DNA of 64,000 nt from Platanthera guangdongensis (GCA_039583875.1 CM077162.1:56943675-57007674); one strand, 5' to 3'; shown: positions 1-10,595, numbered from the stretch's first letter. Notes: generated from the sequence alone by a model not told the origin. A program made the numbers and translations.

Positions 1-690
1 CTATAAAAGGTCTTATCATAATCGACCAACCCTAAGAAGAAAACCTAAGCATTCTGAATCAGAAATTCTCTTTCCAAAATCGGAAGCAGCCGCTATTCAT
101 CGACTTCATTGCCGATCTGCTTTCGATCCAGAGATTCAGAGCAAGTGATTCAATAGATCAAGATCTTCTACATCGACAGATTCTTTTCTTGATCGTGCTG
201 AGACAAAAATTTTCAGATCCAGAGATTTAGCTGTGTCTTCTTCAATCTATTTCTGACAGAGCTTCAAAGTTCAAGGAAGAAGAAGAGATAAAGTTTTAAG
301 ATCTGAGATCAATACTGTTTGTATTTCTTTGTATTTCATTTTACTCTTGTAGGAGATTATTCTTCGAGTGTAGGAGCTTTGTTCTCCAAGTTATTTGTAG
401 GAATTTTATCTTCTGAGTTAGATCCTATTTTGAGGGATCGAGTTATAGGAACTTTGTTCCGAGTGGTAGGATTGTTTTCAATCCGAGAACAGTGGAGTAG
501 CTGAGTCTAGTGCGTTGCTAGATCGGTGAGGTGGAAAGTCGATATACCCAATGTTGGGAAACCACTATAATTCTTGGTATCGTCTGTGTATGCCTGATTA
601 TTTTCTGTACATCGCTCATTCAAATTTTATTCCACAAAAAAATGCAGAACTCACATATTCACCCCTCTAAGTGATTTAGGCAGACAACTT
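1..690 (+). mobile_element. Ty1/copia (Sirevirus-type) LTR fragment, promoter to 3' end
   Basis: The window opens at a TATA box (TATAAAA, 2-8). It is followed by an AT-rich transcribed leader and, near 640-665, the phrase TATTCACCCCTCTAAGTG, which is the usual 3' end of Sirevirus-type copia LTRs. The same phrase appears on the opposite strand in the copia LTRs near 11.4, 56.9 and 60.1 kb. The LTR therefore reads on the plus strand and stops around 686-715, where gypsy integrase sequence begins. No primer binding site follows, so the internal region is missing or the LTR inserted alone. U3 lies left of the window. Short ORFs inside it look meaningless. Confidence 0.6.
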
Positions 691-719
691 AAACATTTTC
701 AACTTCTTCCGACCACACA

Positions 720-1110
720 CCCGTGAGACTCCATGCATCGGTCGTATCTTCAGAAACACCCGGTCTCCTACCTGAAACTCTACCTGACAATGCCGAGCAT
801 CGTGATACTTGGCCTGTCTGCTCTGGGCTTCCAAAATCCTGTCTCAAATCAACCGCACCTAAGCATCCATATCCTCAACGAACTCTGAGGCAAGTGACTT
901 CAGATCCTCAACTTAGATCCAAGTCAAAGGATTCATGCATCTCTGTCCGTATAAAGCCTAATATGGGGCCATGCCGATGCTGGACTGGTGGCTGTTGTTC
1001 TACGAGAACCCGATCAATGATAGTTGCCTCTCTCATGGATCTCCACAGTCCAATATGCAAAGACGCAATAAATCCTCCAGTGTCCGATAAATCCTATGGC
1101 AAATCCTGTA
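720..1110 (-). pseudogene. Chromovirus integrase C-terminal fragment (family C)
   Basis: Read on the minus strand this matches, with stops, the integrase tail of element C at 39380-39715. Recognisable pieces are TLEDLLRLC right after the catalytic Glu region, NNSHQSSIGMAPY, and then the GDRVFLK-type stretch before the chromodomain. It is a remnant of about 390 bp with several in-frame stops. The catalytic D-D-E residues and the chromodomain are absent. The left end abuts the copia LTR fragment. The right end abuts sequence shared in inverted form with 4400-4541. It is certainly retrotransposon-derived; whether it once belonged to the LTR at 1500-4370 is inferred. Confidence 0.7.
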
Positions 1111-1192
1111 AGGCCCCATGTATCCGATAAATGAACTGAGGAGGTGATGGTGGTGGCCGACCAAGGAGGTTTCACTCTGATAGTTGGAAAAA
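1057..1192. repeat. Left arm of a 3.5-kb-spaced inverted repeat
   Basis: Positions 1057-1082 are an exact 26-bp reverse complement of 4516-4541. The match continues more loosely through a GATAAATC block and a GGTGG-rich stretch to about 1192. The outer 26 bp lies within the integrase coding motif; the inner part is not integrase. The left arm has about 36 bp extra (1086-1121), apparently a local GATAAAT duplication. Confidence 0.7.
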
Positions 1193-1499
1193 CTCTGATT
1201 TACCCGGGAAGGTCGTCACTACAAATCACTGATCCTGCCGAGCATACCGATCGCAGAAGTGTAGAATAAAGAAAAGAGTATATGAGTAAAATACTCTCAA
1301 ATTCTGGTCCACCAGAATCACATATATATAAATCTCCGTGAAGAGAGAGTCCACAGTAGAGATAAATCCAAGTACTAATAAAAAAGGGCTCCTGCCCGAT
1401 ACATCATAATCCTCACTACAAGTCACTCAATGCGGAAGCAAATCTATAGTAAGTACTAGTGATCGGGACTCACTGTCACTGCTTCTTGAACTCCAGTGC
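1193..1499. other. Intergenic retroelement sequence, no gene
   Basis: This stretch joins the integrase fragment to the LTR-like block on its right. It has no coding potential on either strand beyond a 66-codon chance ORF. It could be the leader of the adjacent LTR, because the paired copy at 32.1 kb is truncated before this point and cannot confirm it. Confidence 0.4.
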
Positions 1500-4370
1500 T
1501 AGATTATCCCGTCTCCAAGCGCATCGAACTCTGGGGCTGTATCTACTAGTTCGGCTCCACGATCCCCTAAAATGATTTAGTCAATGACCATTAGTCTAAA
1601 AGACTAAGTCCTATCATCCCCACCCCTCCCCCATGGCTCCTACGCACCGAGCTGGGAGAAGGAAATGGAAGGTAATGAAGGTGGAGGATAACAAGAGTAT
1701 ATAGGTGACGGCGGAACTAGTCAAACTTGAGCATAAAATCACAACAACTATAAGTAAGCAAATAGTAGGCAAACAGTTTGAATATACACATGATCAAGGT
1801 GAGCAGGTAAAGTATAAGAAGGTAAACTAAGTAAGTAACCATGACCTATAGGAATGCCCATACAAACCTATAGACCAATAGGTTATTTTGCAAGGCGTAT
1901 TGTATAAAGAGTCTCATACCAATTTATACAATAGGTGTTAAGGGTTATATGAAATGACTATGCTATGCCATGCAGGTATGCTATAATGAGAACATGCAAG
2001 TACAACTCACACACCCAAATCTGTGCACACAGACCTTTAGTTCCCCCTTTCTGGAGCCTAAACTCACAGGATACCTCCGTAGTGGCAAACAGAAGCGGTG
2101 GGTTGGGCCTCATCCACCTCTAAACTGGTATCAACACTACTAGTCAGACCTATCATACGCCACAATGTTGGTGCACTAAGCGGAGCTCCTGTGTACTCTT
2201 GTCGGTTGGCACACCAGACTTCATTTGGCTAAGTGTTATACCACACTTGCCGAGTCAACGTATTGGTGTCGGTGCAATGACTCTCCAATATCGAAGACCC
2301 AACATCTTATATATTATGCACATGAAACCTTAATATACTTTCCCACCGAGCCAAAGCACCCCAGACTATCCTGTCCGTCACAAATATCTACCGAGCCATC
2401 GGCTCGATGGGCAAACATGCCTATCACTAAAACCACCAAGCCTACCGCTCGTAAGACCCAACCTAACTCCCACAATACTGGAGAGTGTGAGTGTAAGTGT
2501 AATCCTAGAGTATTTCTAATTACTCTTGTATTTCATTTTGTCTTACGGCTTACATTAACCTTGGACTTCCAAGAGCATTCCCCGTGAAGGGCTCTGGAGG
2601 TCACTAGGAACTTGGATGGGCTGAAGCCCAAAGCTCTCTTTAGCAAGGTACTTATTATTATTGATATCTACCCAAAACAATCCCCATTTTAATCTAACCA
2701 TAGTGTTTTTGACTCTTTCTCTCCACAGGAAAGATGATCTTTCGTCGATCCCGAGCACCTCTTAACACTAGTCAATCCAACAACCTCCTCATCATGAATC
2801 CTCATGAAGCTCTCTTTTTCACCTTACCAAATCAGCATACAATCAGCCCAACTCCCTATGTCCATTCCACATATTATCACAATTTCGCAGTTTTACTAAA
2901 TGTAGAACAATCTAAGCTATATGATGTACATGACATGAGGTACTCCAAATTTTCATCCAAAGGCCCTAAGATAATTATTGTGGGTCTATCATGACATATG
3001 TATACCAAATCCTGAAACTTATAATTTTCCTAATTAATTTGGCATTTATTAAAGTTTCCAAAATTTAGGCCACAGGTAATTTTGAGCATGAAGTACTAGA
3101 GTTCCTTAAGTTATGGACACCCAAAAATTATAATCACTATATGATGACAAAATAACAAAGAATTCTAAGTTGCATAAACTTTCATAAAAGTATCAGCCCC
3201 TAAATAATTAATTCAAGATAAATACAATAAATAAAATTAAAGAGAGAAGTACCTCAAAAGATTATCTAAAAATTACATAAAAATTACCAGGGCTTTAATA
3301 TGATCATAAATCATCACGGACTAAGTTTCATAACATTCTAAGTTTGGTTAACTATGAATTTATCAAAATCATCCTTAGGGGCAACATAAAGGTTATAACT
3401 ACAAGTATGAGCTAATATCTTGCAAACATCCTACAATAATATCAAGAGACTCATATTGTTATAAAAACTTTTCTACCAAAAATTCATAAGGATCCAAGGT
3501 CATATGACCCTTCAATATTTTCCTAAAAGGTATAGGCATCAACTATCCCTAATTGGTTTAAGTTGTGTGCCTAAGTCTAAATGTCACGAAATTCCTTCCT
3601 AGGGCAATTTACTATCCTAGGATTATATGGACTAAACCCCAAGTCCATACATGGATATATCACACCATGTCCTTCACAAACCACCCAAAGTTCAACCTTA
3701 GGGTTTGAACTAGGTTCCTAAGGCAAATCAACCCTAATTTACCCTAAACTCCATGTAAGGGTGTTTAAACTAACCATGGAGCTCTGGCCCATGTCCCAAC
3801 CCCTTTGGGTGAGAATTGGCCCTTCTATGCCCCAAACACTCTTTGCCCTAATTTAACCCCTTAAGGGCCATATTTTGGTCTCACCAAAACCTCTCCAAAG
3901 CAAACCCTGAAATTTTTTTCATAGTCATGCCATGATACTAAGAGACAGACACCAAAAGTTTGGTGGGTTTATAGGTCATTAGACCCCTTAAATAATTCAT
4001 GCAATGTTTATTAAATTTCTACAAAAATGTTAGAAACATTTTTCAAAAAATTCCCATTTTTGGATATATGATAGATATAGGTAAGAGTGACCCCTAGACA
4101 AAATTTCAAGTCATTTGGATGGATGGATTGATGGAGGCACTCAATTTAGTCTTTGGTCAAGCCAATGTATAGGCTGCACCATTTTGCTTGTTGTGGTCAA
4201 ACCACTTACCCAAATGGTTGAAATCAATTTTAAATTAAAGTAGACTTCAAGGGATAAATTTTTCATGTTGGCCACTTTTTAAGGTTTAGCACCTAAAGGT
4301 CTCATTTATTTAATTTAAAGGGAGCACAGTAAAGGGTTAAAAATATAAAAACTTAATTAATATTTATAAT
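1500..4370 (-). mobile_element. Truncated long LTR, same family as the 3' LTR of chromovirus C
   Basis: It aligns by eye over about 2.9 kb with 32100-35165. Shared landmarks include GATGATCTTTCGTC at 2733 and 33381, the GGGCTGAAGCCCAAAGCTC phrase at 2620 and 33240, and the CATTTGGATGGATGGATTG stretch near 4113 and 34920. The paired copy belongs to the minus-strand element C, so this one has the same orientation. It lacks the U3-proximal 1.5 kb that C retains (35170-38905) and ends near 4370-4390 at the inverted-repeat arm. Composition is AT-rich with no long ORF. Primer binding site and target duplication were not found. Confidence 0.65.
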
Positions 4371-4399
4371 CCAACAGGCGGCCTGGATTACGTCTTATT

Positions 4400-4541
4400 C
4401 CTCCAGCCGACCGCGGAGATCTTCCCGACCTAGAGCACTTCCAAAGCTTTTTACCGACCATCTAACTACCTCCCTGGACATCCACCACCACCACCACCTC
4501 CGTTGATTTATCAAACACTGGAGGATTTATTGCGTCTTTGC
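4400..4541. repeat. Right arm of the inverted repeat
   Basis: This is the reverse complement of the left arm near 1.06-1.19 kb. In plus orientation its last 30 bp encode QTLEDLLRLC, the conserved integrase motif downstream of the catalytic Glu, opposite in sense to the copy at 1057. The arm is preceded by a (CCA)n-like stretch at about 4482-4500. Both arms join integrase to the same non-integrase sequence at the same point, so one arm was copied from the other in inverted orientation. Confidence 0.7.
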
Positions 4542-4583
4542 AATAAATCCTAGCTGCAGCTCAATTGGTGATGAGAGTTGGAA

Positions 4584-4846
4584 AAACTTCATAGTTAAGC
4601 GTGCTCGGGCTGGAGTAGTACTAGGATGGGTGACCACTTGGGAAGTCCAAATGGTGCGCTCTTGACTATCGAGTTTGACTCATCAAAGGGAGGTTTTGGC
4701 CACTAATAACCCGCCAGAGTGCCAGAGAGGGGTTAGGGTGCTTGGGCTGCAGCCCGAAGTACTCCAGCTGGGTCCTGCTTGGTCTCCCTCAGTGGACGTG
4801 GTCCCGAGTGGAGCCGGGCCTGGGTTGGGTGAATCACTAGTCCAAA
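4584..4846 (+). repeat. 5S-rRNA-derived block, copy 1
   Basis: The first about 75 bp match the 3' part of plant 5S rRNA: AGTTAAGCGTGCTCGGGC, then GAGTAGTACTAGGATGGGTG and GGGAAGTCC. This covers the internal promoter (A box, intermediate element, C box). The first about 45 nt of 5S are missing. About 190 bp of GC-rich spacer follow and are repeated in copy 2. It is a pseudogene-like derivative and not a functional 5S gene: it is 5' truncated and no T-run terminator follows. A 5S domain inside a retroelement recalls Cassandra TRIM elements, but I could not find paired LTR ends. Confidence 0.65.
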
Positions 4847-4916
4847 GGTGAGAAAATATATAAGTTTTACGCTGCGTAAAATACCTAAGGTCAGTACCTA
4901 TAGTTCCTTGTAAGCA

Positions 4917-5405
4917 CTACCAGAAATGAGACATGAACCTAGAGTCTCGGTCTGACACAATACTCGTAGGTACACCATGAAGTATAATAACTTCGTCTAG
5001 ATAAAGCTCAGCAATATTTTCCATAGAATAATCAATTTTGAATCGCACAAAGTGGGCACACTTGGTTAGTCTATCCACGATAACCCACACTGCATCATGC
5101 CCTTGGGGAGATTTGGACAAACTGGTTATGAAATCTATGGATAAACTCTCCCATTTCCAACTCAGTATGTCTAAAGGCGTTAACTTACCACCCATCCTTC
5201 TATGACCAACTTTGACATGCTGGCAGGTATAACATTCAGATACAAATATTACGATGTCGTTATTCATAACTATCCACCAAACAATCTGCTTCAAATCTCT
5301 GTACATTTTCGTGAAACCAGGATGATAAGCGACACTTGAACCATGCGCTTCACTACATAATCTTGCTGAGATGTCCCCAACAGCGGGAATATAATATCTG
5401 CCGAC
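4917..5405 (-). pseudogene. Chromovirus integrase fragment (family A)
   Basis: One open minus-strand stretch covers the integrase zinc-binding end and most of the catalytic core. Recognisable parts are EAHGSSVAYHP with the His, a CYTC pair, the first catalytic Asp in VIVDRLTKCAHF, and the second in SDRDSRF. It stops just before the catalytic Glu. It closely resembles element A's integrase at 23.6-24.2 kb. The sequence is unusually intact for a scrap of this length. The apparent longer ORF continuing to 5726 is only antisense of the 5S-derived block, not real protein. The fragment sits between the two 5S-derived blocks. Confidence 0.8.
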
Positions 5406-5655
5406 TCCATAGTTAAGCGTGCTCGGGCTGGAGTAGTACTGGGATGGGTGACCTCCTGGGAAGTCCCTATGGTGCGCGCAAGCGACTATCGAGTTTGGCT
5501 CATCAAAGGGAGGCTGTGGCCACCAACAACCCGCCCGTGGGCCTGAGAGGGGTTGGGGTGCTTGGACTGCAGCCCGAACGATGCCAACTGGGTCCCGATG
5601 GGTCTCCCTTGGTGGATGTGGTCCCGAGTGGAGCCGGGCTTGGGTCATCACGGGT
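5403..5655 (+). repeat. 5S-rRNA-derived block, copy 2
   Basis: Second copy of the block at 4584. The 5S similarity starts near ACTCCATAGTTAAGCG and is closer to real 5S than copy 1 (GGATGGGTGACCTCCTGGG is kept). The 5S-like part ends around 5480. The spacer then carries GAGAGGGGTTGGGGTGCTTGG, as in copy 1, and runs straight into the 85-bp array. The Pol III internal promoter elements appear present, but the first third of the gene and a terminator are absent. Confidence 0.7.
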
Positions 5656-6895
5656 CTGTGCTCAACACCCGCCGTCAGGCTCTCGCTAGCTGATTGGGCC
5701 GATGGTAGCGCCCGGTGGTTGGCCAAAAAGGAAAGTCTGGTTGATGCTCAACACTTGCCATCAGACTCTCACTAGAAGATTGGGCTGGTGGTACGGCCTG
5801 GTGGTTGGCTAAAAGGAAAGTCCGATTGATGCTCAACACTCGCCATCAAGCTCTCACTAGCTGATTTGGGCAGTAGTAGCGCCCGGTGGCTGGCCAAAAG
5901 GAAAGTCTGATTGATGCTCAACACCCGTCATCAGGCTCTTACTAACTGATTAGTCTGGTGATAGTGCTCGGTGGTTGGCCAGAAAGGAAAGTTCGGTTGA
6001 CGCTCAACACCCACCGTCAGGCTCTCACTAGCTGATTGGGCCGGTGGTAGCACCCGATGGTTGGCCAAAAGGAAAATCTGGTTGATGCTCAACACTCGCA
6101 GTCAGGCTCTCACTAGATAATTGGGCCGGTGGTAGCGCCTGGTGGTTGGTCAAAAGGAAAGTCTGGTTGATGCTCAACACCCGCCATCGGGCTCTCTCTA
6201 ACTGATTGGGCCGATGATAGCACCCGGTAGTTGGCCAAAAGGAAAGTCCAGTTGATGCTCAACACCCACCGTCAGGCTCTCACTAGCTGATTGGGCCGGG
6301 GGTAGCCCTCGGTGGTTGGCAAAAAGGATAGTCTGGTTGATGCTCAACACCCACCGTCAGGCTCTCACTTGCTGATTGTGCCGGTGGTAGTGCCCGATGG
6401 TTGGCCAAAAAGAAACTCTGGTTGATGCTCAACACCCACCATCAAGCTCTCACTAGTAGATTAGGGCGGTGGTAGCATCTGGTGGTTGGCCAGAAAGAAA
6501 GTCTGATTGATGCTCAACACCCGCCGTCAGACTCTCAATAGCTGATTGAGCCGGTGATAGTGCCTGTTGGTTGGCCAAAATGAAAGTCCAGTTGATGTTT
6601 GACACCGTCCATCAGGTTCTCACTAGCTGATTGGGCCAGTGCTAATGCCGGTGGTTGGCCAAGAGGAGGTCCAATTAATGCTTAACACACGTCGTCAAGT
6701 TCTCACTAGCTGATTGGTCCTATGGTAGTGCCCGGTGATTGGCCAAAAGTAAAGTCTATTTGATGCTCAACACCTGCTGTCAGGCTCCCACTAGCTGTAT
6801 GGGTTGATAGTAGCACCCGGTGGTTGGCCAAAAAGAAAGTCTGGTTGATGCTCGTCTCCCACTGCCAGGCTCCTACCAGCTAACAGAAAGGAGGC
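5655..6895 (+). repeat. 85-bp tandem repeat array, about 14 copies
   Basis: The phrase TTGATGCTCAACAC recurs at 5741, 5826, 5911, 5997, 6082, 6167, 6252, 6337, 6422, 6507, 6592, 6675 (variant), 6760 and 6845. The spacing is 85 bp with only two exceptions (86 and 83). Each unit also holds GCTGATTGGGCCGGTGGTAG and GGTGGTTGGCCAAAAGGAAAG. Units differ by scattered substitutions. It is a minisatellite growing out of the 5S-derived block's 3' flank, since the first unit begins inside that flank. No coding function is seen. Confidence 0.9.
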
Positions 6896-7512
6896 AAGTG
6901 GAAATTCCTCACAGCTTGCCAGAGAAAGAATTGAAAGAGGCAAATATCACAAAGGGGAGAGAATCGCGAGGGAGTTGGATCTCACCCCTCAGGCGCCTGC
7001 TTGGCACGTATCTCCCCAGGAACCAAGGAGGCAACCAAAGTCACGGGTACCCTATTGTGCGAGGCACTCATGAACTCTCTCTGGCCTCATCGCGACCAAA
7101 TAAAGCTTGGTTCTCACGAGCCAAACACCCCGGACGCGATTCGAAGCGGGCCTATTCCTAGACCTTGTGGGCGGTGTAGGAGAAGCTCTCCGAGCGAAGG
7201 GGGCGGATTGCCACTCATGGGTCATCTATCTAAGGTCTTGTCATTTCTCTAAACTATGCCATTGAGAATCGTGCAATCACACTAGCAGGTCTAGGGTTCG
7301 GAGGCAGCGAGCGGGAGAATGAGCCGGGTCGCGAGTACGCACAAAAAAGAAAGGGAAAAAATTATCAAAACAAATAGAACGTTTTAGAAAAGTGCATATA
7401 TATTAATCATAATAGATTACAAGGTATGGGACTCAGCCCGCATATACATTACAACGGGGATAACAAAAAGAAAATACATATATTGCAAAAGGAAAAACAA
7501 CGCGCGGGTGCT
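6896..7512. other. GC-richer spacer without recognisable gene
   Basis: The array ends near 6890. The next about 600 bp contain only overlapping ORFs under 115 codons with no recognisable motif. From about 7320 the sequence becomes A-rich. This stretch may be the 3' untranslated part of the minus-strand gene ending at 7513. Confidence 0.4.
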
Positions 7513-9440
7513 TCAAGGCAAGCCCTCAGGCAGCGAGCTCTCCCAAAGGGCTTGGAAGGACTCGTTGCCCGACTTCGGGACAGGAATGAATATCTCTGGG
7601 ACCATGTTGCTCACCAAGAACCCCGCGCCCTCGCTCGTGACCGGGACAGCCCGCTGTATAGTCTAGAGAGTGAACTTCACGGCCTTGGCAGCTTCTTCTA
7701 TATCATCTCCTCTAGCTCATATTCAGAGTAGTGGGCAAGTTGGTAGCTTCTACTGGAAGTCAGCAGGGGAGCCAGGACTTCTAGTTCTTAGACCCACGTC
7801 TGCAATGCCTCATTCTCCTTCTCAAGGGTGGCGATTTGGAAGCCAAGGCACTTGGCCGTCACTGCATCCTGCAAGAAAACAAAAGTGTTAGGGTGTGAAG
7901 ATATCCAAGGAAAAAAGGAATTCTATCGTGGGACTTACCCCCAAGATATCTGACGAATGGCGTCAGCTGCGTTTGCTTGCTTCTTGTGCGGCTACGCCTC
8001 CTCCAACGCGAGACGATGGACTTCTTCCTTTTCGGAGGAGAACTTCTGAAGTAAGGCGGAATTCCTTTCCACCTGCATGCATCAACGACCCACCATGTGA
8101 GCCAGCTCCAGGACACAAAGCTGGGCCCACGCGCTCTCGTGGACAAGGGCTCGCGTGGCCTCCTCGTCGAAGACCGCGACATTCTCCTGCACGTAGATGA
8201 CGAAGGAGAATGCCAAGGCCTCCCCGCTGATTGAATCCTACTCTAACCAGCTCGGCATTGGGGTCGAGATGGAGGCCCAATTCTCCTCTTTGTCCCACTA
8301 CAGGAGGGGTTTGTCGAGCTCATCCAGATGCCGCTTGCCGTAGACGAAAATCCAGTGCCCCCTCGGCACGGGTTTGCTGGCGGACTCCTATTCTCGTTCC
8401 TTGGAGGTGTCGGCTGCCTCGCTAGAAGCCCCTCCGTTAGAAGCCCCCGGGGTGGCAGCCTTCTCTGGAAGTTGGCCCGCAGGAGCTTTACCCTTCTCCC
8501 GAGATGTGGGATCTTCACTGGTCGTGGTCATTGGTTTCTTGGATGGAGGCAGCGGAGGAGGCTGTCCACGAGCGACCCGCTTCTAGGAGGCTAGGAGGGC
8601 CGAGACCTCACGATGTATGACAGCAGATGCTTCAGCATGGCCGAGCTCACCGGGAGCGACTCACGCACTCTCATAAAGGGGATGTAGGGGGAGATCTCGC
8701 TCATCTGCAATAACAGAGTTAGAACAAGTAAATTAAAATGAAAAGGGGATTGTGCGCGAGTAGCCAACCTCCCCCAGGTGAGACGGGGATGAGAGAGTCA
8801 ACGTTCCTATGGAGCAACACGACCTCGAATTTATTCTCCTGGAAGAATCTGTAGAGGTTGGCTTCGTGGCCTCCCAGGCTGGGAGGACGGTAGCTCACCT
8901 CGCTGAGCTGGACAGGTGAGAACGAGACATTGCTGAAGTCTCCCCTGACGAACACAATCTTCCTGAGCTAGTTGTGGCTCTTGTTCACTATCTCCCGCAC
9001 CTTCACATGGTTGCTAGAGAAGTAGGCGGTGTCGTCTTTGTTCACCCAGAAGGAGACCAACTTATTAAAGACTGCGAGGCTGAACTCGATCTGCTCTTCC
9101 CGCAATAAGCAGGCAAACACAACCACGACGGCTACAAATTTGGGGGTCAGCTGGCTGAGTACGGCCCCAAAGTACTTCAATATTTGCCAAACATCAATCC
9201 ATAAGGGAAGCCGGAGGACCGCATCAAAGTGGGCGATGGGAATTGCAAGATCTACGTCGGAGAGACTGTTGATCTCCTCCTCCTCTCCTTGTGGTCTTGC
9301 CTCAAACCCGGACTGAATGAAATTAGCGACCACCTAAATGAGTTTGTCCTCGGTGAGGGTGGCAGAGAATAAGGGATAGTCGAAGAAAGTCCAGACACAT
9401 GTTCTTCTCCCCTCAGCGTCACCACCACCTCCTCCCATCT
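7513..9440 (-). pseudogene. Decayed gene of the plant 'putative gypsy-type transposase' family
   Basis: The minus-strand segment 9330-8970 encodes a recognisable core (IAHFDAVLRLPLW, ILKYFGAVLSQLTPKFVAV, then a Leu-rich stretch). After a stop at about 8966 it continues with VRGDFSNVSFSPVQLSEVSYR (8955-8770). A GT...TTATTGCAG intron near 8765-8705 leads into an exon beginning MSEISPYIPFMRVRESLPV, which ends in a coiled-coil-like, charged tail finishing at 7513 (SLPEGLP, stop). The order resembles Pfam 'Transposase (putative), gypsy type' proteins carried by plant retroelements; that assignment is from memory of the family. In-frame stops occur near 9335, 8966, 7790 and 7665. It is GC-richer than its surroundings. 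The start near 9437 is tentative. Confidence 0.55.
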
Positions 9441-9571
9441 CACGATCTGACAAGCAGGCTGGATGCTGGAGTTCTCACAAAAGTGGCGAGCTGAGAATCA
9501 AATGTAGGAGCGAAGAAGGTTCGTGGTGGAGTTAATGCAGTAGGTGAAAGAAAAAGGGCGGGGGGGGGGGG

Positions 9572-9579
9572 TATTTATA
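9572..9579 (-). promoter_or_regulatory. TATA box of the decayed transposase-like gene
   Basis: The minus strand reads TATAAATA about 130 bp upstream of the first plausible ATG (9437). A run of a dozen G on the plus strand lies immediately downstream of it (9561-9571). Its position relative to the gene supports a Pol II start near 9540. Confidence 0.5.
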
Positions 9580-9734
9580 GAAATAAAAAAGGTGGGAACG
9601 CTCCCTTTTGGCGGGAGGTGTGCGAATAGCAAAAATATGGTTCGACGCTTCGATATCCGAGCTCGTCCCCCCACCCAATTCCTTCTACTTACTCGCAACG
9701 GTGCTATGAGAGCTATGCAGCAATGATATAATAG

Positions 9735-9890
9735 GCGAGCAAGCCACGCTGGCTCGCATTTGCCCGAGAGGCAAGCGAGCCACGATGGCTCGCATACGTC
9801 CAAGAGGCTAGCGAACCATGTTGGCTTACGTCCGCCTAAGAAGATAGGCAGGCACAGTAGCTCGCCTGCATCCGCTTAAGAAAAGCTTAA
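9735..9890. repeat. About 37-bp imperfect tandem repeat, four units
   Basis: Units share a core like GCGAGCCACGATGGCTCGC, an imperfect palindrome, followed by a CCGAGAGGC-type tail. The first two units are clear; the third and fourth are degenerate. The array lies about 160 bp upstream of the TATA box at 9572 in the gene's own orientation. This matches the palindrome-array-before-TATA layout seen in the LTRs of this window. Confidence 0.6.
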
Positions 9891-10159
9891 GTTGTAGCAA
9901 GCAGCAAACGAAGAGAATTAATATATATAAGCCCATTAGCGGGCGAGCAGTTCCAAATAATAACATAAAAAGTTCAACACTCAGAGAGAGAGGGAAAGTA
10001 ATGAATAACAAAGTTGGTAATTAGTCGCATGAGCTACAAAACAGGTGCGACCCAAGCCTGCGGGCTAACAACGGAGAGGCAGAGGGCTCAGTATTGAATC
10101 CCCTTCCACCTGCCCCACCCTCGTACCCCGAAAAAAGGCGGTAGGTGAGGATAGAAGTA
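9891..10159. other. Spacer, no gene seen
   Basis: AT-rich and then GC-rich sequence with no recognised motif, between the palindromic repeats and the ORF at 10160-10528. Confidence 0.4.
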
Positions 10160-10528
10160 CTAGTGAACCGTTATCAGTTCCTGCTCGGCCAGGTCGACCT
10201 GCTCCGTGGTACGCCTGAGTCGCTCCTCTGCCCAGGTGATGTATGCTCCTAATGAAGTCATCCTGTCACCATCTTCCGGGTGCCTCATACTCTCAAGAAC
10301 CGTGAAGTTCTCCTTCGCCTCCGCCTTCTCCTCGTCCACGCTGTCGCAAACCTCCCACAATATTAGGGTGTGCTTCTGGAACAACCGGGTCATCCGCCTT
10401 TTCATCTCGTCAGCATCCCGAGGGTCGCCCAAGTATTCGAAGATGCGGTTTGGGGACGGAGGGGGGGGAGTACCCCATGCTGATGTGAACCTCGGATGAC
10501 AAGATCGCATTAATACCTGTAGAAGCAA
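10160..10528 (-). CDS. Hypothetical ORF, possible retroelement remnant
   Basis: A 122-codon open frame, charged and helical in character (EMKRRMTRLFQKH, WAEERLRRTTEQVDLAEQE), with a proline-rich start. I do not recognise it. Its codon use and GC content match the decayed transposase-like gene to its left, so it may be another exon or ORF of the same element. The start shown is only the longest open frame. Chromovirus A begins 68 bp to the right. Confidence 0.3.
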   Translation of the reverse strand: MLLQVLMRSCHPRFTSAWGTPPPPSPNRIFEYLGDPRDADEMKRRMTRLFQKHTLILWEVCDSVDEEKAEAKENFTVLESMRHPEDGDRMTSLGAYITWAEERLRRTTEQVDLAEQELITVH

Positions 10529-10595
10529 AGGAAAGGTCAGAAAAGGCAGGCGAACAGTTAGAAGCGAGCGAATGTATAAACTTATCCGAGGTCGG

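Noticed and set aside
2225..2587. 120-codon plus-strand ORF and neighbours in the LTR copy at 1500-4370
   Set aside because: Not conserved as an open frame in the homologous copy at 32.8-33.2 kb; no motif.
4584..5480. Functional 5S rRNA genes
   Set aside because: Both copies lack about the first 45 nt and a T-run terminator, so they are derivatives only.
5406..5726. N-terminal 107 codons of a 269-codon minus-strand ORF
   Set aside because: They are read antisense through the 5S-derived block and the first tandem repeats. Only 4917-5405 is real integrase sequence.
5655..6895. CRISPR-like interpretation of the 85-bp array
   Set aside because: The whole unit is repeated with no unique spacers, and the context is a plant nuclear retroelement region.
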